64,000 nucleotides of DNA from the NCBI GenBank assembly GCA_019279435.1, contig JAAALK010000284.1, positions 15,877,294 to 15,941,293 on the forward strand, read 5' to 3'. Positions 55,901-64,000 of the stretch are shown piece after piece. Position 1 is the first letter of the stretch, and each line of letters starts with the position of its first letter. The position numbers and the translations under genes were made by a program. The notes beneath the pieces are model-generated. The model saw only the letters and a list, made by a program, of their open reading frames with translations, had not been told where the DNA came from and searched no databases. The DNA comes from Zizania palustris. Taxonomy: Eukaryota > Streptophyta > Magnoliopsida > Poales > Poaceae.

Positions 55901-57784
55901 TTTCTGAGTAAAACATTGGGCCCTCGTAACCAAGCGTTGTCCACATATGAAAAGGAATGTTTGGCTATCCTTATGGCAGTGGATCGGTGGCGCCCGTATT
56001 TACAACAGGCTCCTTTCGAAATTCGCACAGATCAGCGTAGTCTCATCCATCTCGCTGATCAGAGGGTGACGACACCATGGCAACAAAAGGCATTGACTAA
56101 ATTGTTGGGGTTGCAATATCGCATTGTTTATAAGAAAGGAGCAGAGAATCATGCAGCGGACGCCCTGTCTCGACGTATATCGCACGAAGAAGTGTTTGCG
56201 GTGTCACAGGCAGTGCCTTCTTGGCTCTAGTCAGTAATAGCAGGGTATTCTTCTGATCCTGCTACAGCTCGGTTATTGGCACGCCTCAGTGGGTCTGACA
56301 CGCAATCTGATGGTGATTTTTCACTGGTGGATGGAGTCATTCGCTTTAAGAACTGCATATGGCTAGGTTCCGATCGTGCTACTCAATTGCGTGTCTTGCA
56401 AGCCTGCCATGACAGTGCTCTTGGGGGGCACTCAGGTGTGCAAGCTACCTATCGTCGCATCAAACGTTTGTTCACATGGCCGGGCATGAAAAAGTCAGTA
56501 TCGGATTTCGTGGATAAGTGTACCATCTGCAAATAAGCAAAGTCAGAACATGTGCGCTATCCTGGTCTACTTCAGCCTCTTCCTGTTCCGGATCACGCAT
56601 GGCAAGTGGTTTCCCTGGACTTTGTGGAAGGATTGCCCCGCTCTAACACCTTCAATTGTATCCTGGTAGTGGTGGACAAGCTGACCAGGTATGCACATTT
56701 TGTGGCTCTTTCGCACCCCTTTACGGCTATGGATGTGGCTCGTCTTTATCATGATAACATTTACAAGCTCCATGGGTTGCCTCAGTCCATCATTTCAGAT
56801 CGTGATCGGGTTTTCACTAGTGCCCTTTGGAAAGAACTTTTTCGGCTTGCTAATACTCAACTATGCATGAGTACAGCATATCACCCCCAAACCGATGGGC
56901 AAACGGAACGTGTTAATCAATGTCTTGAAGCATATCTCCGTTGTTTTGTATCAGCCTGTCAGAAACAGTGGCGGCATTGGCTGGCTCTTGCAGAATTCTG
57001 GTACAATACCTCATATCATTCGGTTCTAGGGACTACTCCGTTTGAAGTTCTTTATGGACACCCTCCTCGTCATTTTGGTATTATGGATACCCGAGTGGGT
57101 CCTATTCCAGAGCTGAAGACTTGGTTGGCAGATCGTCGTCTCGCCATGAACCTCCTGCGCCAACATTTGGATCGCGCCCACCAACGCATGAAATTCCAAG
57201 CTGATCAGATGCGTTCGGAGCGGGTGTTTGCTTTGGGCGATTGGGTGTTGGTCAAGCTGCAGCCCTACCTTCAGACATCTGTGGCGACACGTGCTAATCA
57301 CAAGCTTTCATTTCGTTATTTTGGGCCTTTTCAGGTGGAAGACCGCATCGGAGAGGTAGCGTATAAATTGCGCCTACCAGCAACTTCTCGTATCCATCCG
57401 GTCTTCCACGTCTCACAACTCAAGCAAGGAGTGCCGCCGTCCGTGGTTGTGACTCCAGACTTGCCCGTGAACTTGGAGGATGAGGCGGAGCACGTGGTTC
57501 GCCGACCAAGCAAAATTCTGGATCGGCGCTTGTACCAGAAAGGCGCGAAGGTGGTGGAACAAATCAAGGTCCAATGGCACGGCTTACCGTCAACATTGGC
57601 GACCTGGGAGGACTCCAATGAATTGCATCATCGATTTCCTGACTTTGTGGCTTGCGGGCAAGCCACTTCTGAAGGAGATGGGAATGTCACTATTAGGCCA
57701 TCCAAGAGTGAGGGCCAGAAGCAGCGACCCATGCGAGCCCGACGTCCTAATGTGCTGTTGGACCCAAATGTGTGGGCCAAGTGA
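52913..57784 (+). pseudogene. gag-pol polyprotein of G, single frame with two stops
   Basis: I take the ATG at 52,913 as the start; an upstream ATG at 52,808 lies inside the LTR. Domains with residue numbers: gag core 160-370, zinc knuckle CYKCGEKWSRQHVC (about 404), protease with DLG in place of DSG/DTG (492), reverse transcriptase with FIDDIL (about 829), RNase H starting ETDASDKG (about 975), integrase zinc region and DDE core (D in SLDFVEG, D in ISDRDRV, E in DGQTERVNQ), and a C-terminal chromodomain (about 1,525-1,580). In-frame stops are TAG at 56,228-56,230 and TAA at 56,534-56,536, both in the integrase N-terminal region. The frame is otherwise open for some 1,620 codons and ends 100 bp inside the 3' LTR. 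Confidence 0.92.
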
Positions 57785-57965
57785 GTGTTGGGGGTGTGCG
57801 TCTTTATAATTTGCTGAGTTGTGTGTTTGGGAGAACATTGGAAGAACTGGAACCTTCTCCCCGTTATTCTCTCTTCACTTCTGTCTTTCTCCCTCATTCT
57901 CTGTGTTCTCTGCAAACTCATACCCTGGTAACTGATTACTTGTGAATCCAAGCTGGAACATAACA
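57685..57965 (+). repeat. 3' LTR of G (281 bp)
   Basis: Differs from the 5' LTR at GGAGGAC/GGAGAAC, CTTCCTCC/CTTTCTCC and CTGGGAC/CTGGAAC. The purine run GAAGGAGATGGGAA just before it, inside the ORF, probably serves as polypurine tract. Confidence 0.92.
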
Positions 57966-57970
57966 GGAGG

Positions 57971-58055
57971 TTTACTTTCTAACTTGACTATATATGTACC
58001 TCTTTAATCCCCATATGAATATAATTCAATTCAGATAACTAATCCCCTACCAACA
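57971..58055 (+). repeat. 3' LTR of F, second part
   Basis: TTTACTTTCTAACTTGAC to CCCTACCAACA matches the end of F's 5' LTR. It is followed by the CTACT duplication. Confidence 0.88.
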
Positions 58056-58060
58056 CTACT

Positions 58061-59303
58061 TTTTGTCAAACGCGGCTGACTTCGGAGGCGGCTCGACATC
58101 GTGATGTCGGACGAGCAAGTGAGCAACCGCGCTCGTCCACATAAAACCTCTCTTTTTTCTTGGTATAGTAGCCAGCCTACTACGTTCGGTGAATCGACGA
58201 TGTTTTCTCGTCGAGCAAGCTAGCGAGCCGGCCCTCACGGTAACAGGCTAACAGCGGCAGCCGTCACGTGTACAGCACGCTAGTTGCTGCTGCGTCTATT
58301 TTACAGCAGGCAAATACTCTTTCCTTGCAAAATTCCACGACAATTTCGTGCGGACGAAGAGAAAAAAAGAAGAAGAATCTTACGTGGCCTGCGATTGCAA
58401 CAGGCTCGCGTTAGCTATCGCCGCCGGCCGGACCACACATCATGGGAAACATGTCTGTCGTCGGCATGTCCACGTACGTTTGCGGTTTGCCTGGTGAAAC
58501 AATGCCCACTGAAAACAACGAAAGAAAAAAGGTATGAACTTTCAGAATAAAAAATGAACGAAAGGATTAATTTCTTTCCATTGTATACCACCCTCCAATT
58601 TTGAGTTTAGAGGCTTAATTAGATCTACCAATTCTTAGAACCTATTTGTTTCAGTTTCTGACACAGTTATAATTATTTCTAAAATCTGAAACTGAAACAA
58701 ACGATCCAGATTCTAGTTTAGATTGTGAGAATCCGTAGCTGTAGAATTTAGAAATGAACTAGAATAATCTAGAAATCGGAAAATATTAGCTTCTCTATAT
58801 ATATTCTTATCAGCAAATACTTAGACTATTCAACTACTCATACTAACTAGCTACTAAAAATCTCTAGCTATCAGAAACTGAAACAAAACAGACCACGAGT
58901 TTACTAGTTACCACAAATGGAATAGATTTCCTTCAAACGACATGATTCCATACTAGCTCTCCTAAACTGAACATAAAAACTGTATCTTTGTCTGTCAGAG
59001 AAGATGAAAACTGGATGCATCCTCACCTGGCCTTCTTTACACCTCTTCATCAGTTGGTCTTTAATTTGTGTTGCTTCTACGCAAGGGAAAGCTCACGCGC
59101 GCTCAAAATCATGAAGCCACGTCGCATGCAATAAGCCGCCCATTGATAGATGACCAGGAAAGCTCCATTTGCGTGTTCCGAACGTCCAAATTCCGTCAGG
59201 CATCAACACGGCCACGATAAAGAGTGACGTATTTTTTGACAGGCCCTTGTAGTTCAATACGTATATGTATATGTATATGTATATATATACATATATATAT
59301 ATA
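58061..59303. other. Unassigned flank between F and the CACTA element
   Basis: About 1.2 kb. An ORF at 58,284-58,550 shows no domain and I do not support it. It contains an inverted-repeat element (listed separately) and ends in an alternating TATGTA/TATA microsatellite (about 59,258-59,303) into which the CACTA element inserted. No host exon is recognised. Confidence 0.4.
58638..58894. mobile_element. Possible MITE with three copies of a TTTGTTTCAGTTTC repeat
   Basis: TTTGTTTCAGTTTCTGA (58,645-58,661) is followed 24 bp later by its near inverse TCTGAAACTGAAACAAA (about 58,686-58,702), and another inverse copy lies at 58,871-58,885. The outer pair forms inverted ends about 257 bp apart. No clear target duplication was seen, so the class is open. 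Confidence 0.5.
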
Positions 59304-59320
59304 CACTACAACAATCCAGG

Positions 59321-59543
59321 CAACTTCCGTCGGCCAAAGCCGACGGAAGTTAGCCCTTTCCCGACGGAAGAAGCCAACTTCCGTCGGCAAAACGCTAACT
59401 TCCGTCGGCCTTAGCGAGGCGACGGAAGTTAGCTAACTTCCGTCGGCTTAACGTGGCCGACGGAAGTTAGCCCCGAACAAGCCGACGGAAGTTAGGGGCA
59501 GCTAACTTCCGTCGGCTTTGGCCCTAGCCGACGGAAGTTACCT
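59321..59543. repeat. Subterminal repeats of the CACTA element
   Basis: Eleven copies of AACTTCCGTCGGC or its reverse GCCGACGGAAGTT in mixed orientation, several paired as inverted repeats. In En/Spm elements such arrays bind the element-encoded TnpA-type protein next to the terminus. Confidence 0.88.
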
Positions 59544-59569
59544 GGTATTTTTTTTATTTTTTCCTGGTT

Positions 59570-59850
59570 CCCCTACTCACACTCACATCCAACCACAATT
59601 TCAATCACATTCACAATACACATCCAAATTCACATTTCACATCCAAAATCACATTCAAACTTCACATATATCATCCAAAATCACATCTCACATCCAAAAC
59701 TTCACACATCACATCCAAAATCACATAACACAACTTAATTCACATTCAAAGTCACAATACACATCCGCATTCACATATACCATCCAAATTCACATACAAA
59801 GTCACATAACATATCGAGATTCAATCCAGGTTCATTATACACATCCATAC
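59570..59850 (-). repeat. TTCACATCCAAAATCACAT simple repeat, CACTA 3' untranslated region
   Basis: Degenerate tandem words of CACATCCAAATT / AATCACATTCA over about 280 bp, between the gene's stop and the subterminal array. The word spacing varies, so it is a low-complexity tract rather than a regular satellite. Confidence 0.7.
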
Positions 59851-62241
59851 TCACTGATCGCCCACATTTGGGTCGTGGGCGCCGCCGCTGCCTCCCGCTT
59901 CGTCCATATTTGCCCCGGAGGCTCCATCCTGACCAGGCGTACAGAAACACTGAAGAAATAGACAAAATTAGAAACGAACTCAACTACCCTTCTAAACGCT
60001 AACTTAAGTATTTAGGAGGTACCTCATCAGGTGATGTAGGAGATAGTGGTGGTGGCGGGGGAGGTAGTGGTTGGAACATGGACATGTCAAATCCACTATT
60101 TTGCTGGGCTAGTTGCTACACATGTTGTAATGTAATCAGTTAGTTCTAAACCTATTTTTGAATACTTTTGAACTGCAACACTCTAAACTAAGCTTACTTG
60201 GATCATCGCCTGTTGTTGTGCTAAGCAGGCGGTATAGTACTCTTGTTGTTTCCTGTTGTGCTCGTCGCGCCGCCTCATTTCCTCCCTCATCCGAACCATC
60301 TCCGAGGTTTCTTTTGAGCGACGACGGCTGGAGCCAACTCCGACGGAGCTCTGCGACGACTGAGCTGACTTCTGAGCTCTCACCGCTCTCGAGTCAATAA
60401 CTCCATTGAACATGGAGTACCTGCAACATTGAATGAGTTAGTTACCATCACAATACCATACACAAAACATTAATAAAAACATGGTCTCACCGTCCATGGC
60501 TTTTGCCACCTCCGCTGGAGTACACGGCCATTTGGTCCACAGGTTCTCTCCGCCAATCATAGTCCTCTCCATGGAGTCGAACCATGTGTTCAGCATACTG
60601 CGTCTGCAAAAAACATGTCCGATTAGCTAGACGCAGAAAAATGAAATTACGTAAACTCTTAATAACATCTCACCAAATGGTCTGTGGCTGTCTGGCTACA
60701 CAAGACATCTGGCTGTGTCGGATCGCTTCCTTTGTGACCAGAGGTATACACCTCTATGTCACTTGGCACGTTGCCAGATTTAGCTTCCTGTACATTAGAA
60801 ATGAGTTAGTCGCATTACAATGTATCTATAGCTAGAGAGTGACAGAAGGAGGTCTTACCAAGCGTTTAGCGTGGCCAATATGTCCGTCGGCAACATATCT
60901 GTGCTTCGGATCCGTCCCGCGGCATTGTCTTTTCTGCTCGGAAGTCTTCTTAAATGCGGCTGAAGACCAAATCTTGCAGAATTCGAAATAGGCGTCCTCG
61001 CGGTTTGCAAACCACGGAATCCTCACCTGAATAGAGATGCTATTTGTATTATATGACAACAAATCTCAACAATCGAAGATTTAAAAAGTTAGAATTGTTT
61101 ACCGAACGGTATTCTTCTTCAGTCAAATAGATTGACGATGAGCCCGTCGCCTTGCTCATTCGTTGCCCTAGCTTCTCCTTGTAGTAAGCATTGTTCGCTT
61201 GAATGCGGGCATACGAAATGGCGTCCTTCACCACCTTATGTGCATTGTTGTTGAAGACTTGAAGGGCATGGTTATGGTGATTGCCGACTTCTGGCAAGCA
61301 ACAGCGTAACTGCAAAAGTAATGATTAGTAAAGTGTTGTAACTCAAAAAGCCTAAAAGAAGATTGAAAAAACACTTGCATACCCAGAAGTCATGAGACAC
61401 CGCCCCCTGAGCAGTTCCGTAGCGCCCGTCAGGAGCGAACCGGTACTGGTCCCATGTCTGGCATAGAACCCGCTCACCGGTCGGCATTGTCAGCACCCCT
61501 GGGTAGTGCAGACGGCACAGGTTACCCAATATTTGGTTAACCTGCCTGACCCTCGAAGTGTCGTCGAACCGAGAGTCAATCCAAGATCTAGAAATACATA
61601 ATAAATAAAGTTAATTAGTTTAGTGAAAGAAATTTTTTGAAAAAAAAAGCAAAACAACAGAAGAGTATTACACTTACCCGTCACCAACAGGCGTAATCTC
61701 GATCTTGGCTCCACCGGAAGAGACTACTGGTGGGGCGACCAGGTGGCTCGTCCTGAAAGATACTGAGGACCCGCCGGTAGCATCAGCACCTTTCTCCTGA
61801 CCCGCACCCTCCGGGAGATCCCCCTGCCCCGCACCCTCCGGGTCATCCCCCTGCCCCACACCCTCTGGGTCATCCCTCTGTGCCGCACACTCTAGGACAT
61901 CCCCCTCCTGCCCCCCACCCACCGGATGATCCTCGTGACCCGCACTCTCCAAGTGTTCTTCCTCCTACAAAACAGTATTGAAACAATTAGGAATAGTTTA
62001 TAACTGGCATAAAAAACAAGCTGAAAGTTACCTCATCTTCTAGTTGAAATGCAATAGGCCGACCAATTAATGTCAGATCTATGCATCTCAGGAGCTGCTC
62101 TTGACTACGTCTGTTTGACGAAGAGGAACTATCCTGGAATAGGGTGTCCTCCTGACTCGTCGGTGTACTCGCCGGAGTACTCGCCGATGAACTCCCCAAG
62201 CGGAAGAGCTTCCTCGTGACACTCTTCATCTTTTTCGACAT
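59851..62241 (-). CDS. CACTA-encoded Ptta/En/Spm-family protein (TnpA-like), ten exons
   Basis: Exons (plus coordinates): 62,241-62,032; 61,964-61,678; 61,587-61,383; 61,309-61,103; 61,026-60,859; 60,787-60,674; 60,603-60,491; 60,420-60,198; 60,115-60,023; 59,949-59,851. Every intron begins GT and ends AG, and the exons join to 1,719 bp, one uninterrupted frame of 572 codons plus stop. The N-terminus is basic and Ser/Thr-rich, followed by tandem PEGAGQGD-like repeats. The conserved middle has WIDSRFDDTSRVRQVNQIL, KLGQRMSKATGSSSIYLTEE and WSSAAFKKTSEQKRQCRGTD. A coiled-coil-like stretch rich in Arg, Glu and Gln and a poly-proline segment follow. The middle resembles the plant Ptta/En/Spm transposase family (Transposase_24), thought to bind subterminal repeats. 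The start could instead be 18 bases upstream. Confidence 0.85.
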
Positions 62242-62352
62242 CCTATTCAAAACAAGCACAAACGAGCATTTATTAGTAAAGAAGGTTTGAACATATAAAA
62301 AAACATGTAATATGAAGTATATTGCATATCCATGTATGAAAACAATTACTTG

Positions 62353-64000
62353 TCAATTATCATCAAAATCAGGATCAATTTGTCCTTTTCTCCCCAAAGC
62401 ACGCCATGTTACTTTTTTCTTCTTATGTTGGTGTTTCCTTTTCTCGAGAACTGCCACATCATTAGAATCGCCGAGAAAAGAATCTATCGACGATTCTGAC
62501 TCTACATTAAACGAAGTCGGCAATTCATCATCTTGGTAAACCTCATCGACCTCTTCAACCTCCAATTGATAAGTGCCATCACTAGGGGTGTGTAGACGTT
62601 CTCGAGGATTCACTTTGTAGACTACCCACCAAGCACTTAGTTTTTCACATGGGTAGGGCATATAATACACCTTCTCGACTTGGTGAGCAAGGACAAAATT
62701 GTCGCAACCAGATAATCGTTCCGCGTGTTTGACTTCAACCATCCCAAATTGGTTTTCACGAGTACCATGTTTAGGGTCGAACCAATCACAATCGAAGAAG
62801 ACTACTTTAATCTCCTTATTCCCGGCAAATTTGTACTCAATTATATTTTTGATGATTCCATAATACATAGTTTTGTGTCCTTGTCCATCAACGACCCTTG
62901 TAACAACTCCAGTATTAGTTGTTGCCGCTAGAGGTCGATATGCTTCAAAAATAATTGAACGGAAGCGGAAACCATTAACATCATAGCGACCATAACTTTT
63001 GACACTAATACTCCCGTAAGAGAGCTGTCGCAAGTCTATATGTACATTGTCAGCGAGCACACACTGCAAATCATAGGAGATTATCAGATAATTAACCTAG
63101 TAGACTAAAATAATATGTGTCACAAAAGGTAAGGAATTACATGTTCTCTGAACCAAGTGAGGAAACTAGGCTCGCCATTTACTCCTTCTCGATGCAATTT
63201 ATCTAATTGCTTCTCCGTTGGTTGACGACCAGACGTCAAGTATTTCGAATCAAACATACTGTCAATGTAACGAATAGGTAAACAAACGGGTATAAAATTT
63301 GGAGGTAAAATATAAAACTAAAACGAATCACTTACGCGAAATATTGTTCCATCTCTTCCATATTTGAGTACATGTAGAGCAAGGCATTTGTTCGTTCTTC
63401 CTGAGTTACATAATATGTCGTGGAGACACCAACAGTTATGCCCTTCCACCCAAATATTTGGAGATCACTACAAGGATGGTCTTCATCCATATGGTACCGT
63501 GTAGCAGGTGTGTTGACATTGTGATGCTCAGCGAAGTATACACTAGTGAAGTATGCTATCTCTTTCAATTTAAATTCTTCTGCGATGCAACCTTCAACTC
63601 TGGCCTTATTACCAACCATCGCTCTAAGCTTCTTTAGGGACCTTTCAATATGATACATCCACCTATATTGCACAGGGCCACCTACCTTAGCTTCATATGG
63701 CAGATGAACCAGTAAATGTTGCATTGGATTGAAGAACCCTGGAGGGAATATTTTTTCCAGTTTACATAAAAGCACCGAGATCTCTTTCTCTAGCATCTCC
63801 ATCATATCTTTCTTAATTTCTTTCGCACAAAGTTGTCTATAAAAATGGCTCAGCTTAGCTAACGCCTTCCACACATCATCATTCAGGTACCCGCGAAACA
63901 TTACAGGAAGGAGTCTTTCCATTATTATGTGGTAATCGTGACTTTTCAATCCATTTAATTTCCCTGTCTTCAAGTTCACAGCTCTTCTAAATCCCGCGGC
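62353..64000 (-). CDS. CACTA transposase (TnpD-type), C-terminal exons, partial
   Basis: Three exons are visible: 64,000-63,336 (enters from the right edge), 63,258-63,141 and 63,063-62,353, with GT-AG introns that keep the frame. The first holds a DUF4218 region (LKSHDYHIIMERLLPVMFRG, PPGFFNPMQHLLVHLPYEAK, VQYRWMYHIERSLKKLRAMV). The last holds DUF4216 (VFFDCDWFDPKHGTRENQFG, then FVLAHQVEKVYYMPYP) and an acidic then lysine-rich tail. In TnpD proteins these follow the catalytic domain, which is outside the window. No stop is seen, so the part present looks intact. The stop lies only about 110 bases upstream of the next gene's start. Confidence 0.9.

Larger units (their letters stand above)
52551..57965 (+). 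mobile_element. Chromodomain Ty3/gypsy element G (Reina-like), young
   Basis: 5,415 bp with 281-bp LTRs (52,551-52,831 and 57,685-57,965), an initiator-tRNA primer site at 52,835-52,846, one long gag-pol frame and a perfect GGAGG duplication. The two LTRs differ at three positions by eye. Small size, short LTRs, a fused ORF and a chromodomain point to the Reina group of chromoviruses. It inserted into the 3' LTR of copia F. Confidence 0.92.
10323..58055 (+). mobile_element. Ty1/copia element F, outermost host of the nest
   Basis: A plus-strand copia element in pieces: 5' LTR 10,323-10,485, gag 10,551-11,640 and 12,330-12,446, protease/integrase 48,062-49,941, reverse transcriptase/RNase H about 50,816-52,345, and a split 3' LTR. 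CTACT flanks both outer ends. All reading frames carry several stops, so it is long dead. It is interrupted by a hAT MITE, copia D, a promoter/intron-like module, and gypsy G. As the container of everything else in the nest it must be the oldest insertion of the series. Confidence 0.85.
59304..64000 (-). mobile_element. CACTA (En/Spm) DNA transposon, 3' terminal part, runs off the window
   Basis: The terminus CACTACAACAATCCAGG is followed by 11 subterminal repeats, and two transposon genes are transcribed towards it. One gene encodes a Ptta/En/Spm-type protein; the other ends in DUF4218 and DUF4216, the C-terminal domains of TnpD transposases. The opposite terminus lies beyond 64,000. Good reading frames and intact splice sites suggest a recent, possibly autonomous copy. 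Confidence 0.9.

Noticed and set aside
58284..58550. 88-codon basic ORF between F and the CACTA element
   Set aside because: Arginine/lysine-rich by composition, with no domain, no promoter context and no homology that I can recognise.
59258..59303. AT microsatellite as target duplication of the CACTA element
   Set aside because: The alternating sequence makes any 3-bp match meaningless without the second terminus.
1..64000. Host protein genes, tRNA, rRNA or CRISPR-like arrays
   Set aside because: No exon set, tRNA-like stem pattern or regularly spaced repeat-spacer structure was seen; tandem repeats found are inside transposon LTRs or spacers.

Overview
The window looks like intergenic DNA from a grass (Poaceae). 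It is a deep nest of LTR retrotransposons followed by a CACTA DNA transposon, with no host gene I can support. The assignment rests on element types that occur together in grasses: Tat-lineage Ty3/gypsy elements with a second RNase H and an antisense gene, CCCTATAAATAG-type promoters in 1.1-1.5 kb LTRs, a chromodomain Ty3/gypsy element with very short LTRs, a hAT MITE beginning TAGGGCTGGA, and a CACTA element ending CACTACAACAA. The species cannot be read from the sequence.

Layout. Positions 1-10,317 are a mosaic of worn Ty3/gypsy fragments: the end of a polyprotein and its LTR, two LTR stubs, part of an extra Tat gene, and element E (LTR 5,300-6,446 plus gag remains to about 8,270, minus strand), then about 2 kb of AT-rich sequence without genes. 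Positions 10,323-58,055 are one Ty1/copia element, F (plus strand), split by insertions: a hAT MITE (11,649-12,329), copia element D (12,447-48,056, minus), a promoter-plus-intron-like module (about 49,945-50,729), and the chromodomain element G (52,551-57,965, plus) inside F's own 3' LTR. D contains a gag-only Tat-type element C (13,917-38,409, plus) and a 2.1 kb LTR-like insertion (41,105-43,182). C's 3' LTR contains the larger Tat element A (18,442-37,065, minus), and A contains Tat element(s) B (23,015-34,310, minus). Target-site duplications support each step: F CTACT, D TTCAG/GTCAG, C CACAT, A GGTCG, G GGAGG, hAT GTGGCAAC. The insertion order is therefore F, D, C, A, B, with G and the hAT later than F.

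Positions 58,061-59,303 are unassigned flank with a hairpin/MITE-like repeat and an AT microsatellite. From 59,304 to the right edge lies the terminal part of a CACTA element. It has 11 subterminal repeats, a ten-exon gene that reads in frame for 572 codons, and the C-terminal exons of its TnpD-type transposase; both genes are on the minus strand.

How the parts relate. A keeps pol while C and E keep only gag-type coding, and the three share LTR ends, leader and polypurine tract, so C and E look like passengers mobilised by A-like partners. B carries an intron-containing gene on the opposite strand with its own TATA box. B cannot be one simple insertion: its LTRs differ strongly, it has no matching target duplication, the A sequence on its two sides is not contiguous, and a gap of exactly 1,000 N lies inside it. 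Element C has about 157 bp of downstream host sequence duplicated between its 5' LTR and its primer-binding site. G is the youngest-looking element (3 differences between 281-bp LTRs), but its single ORF has two in-frame stops.
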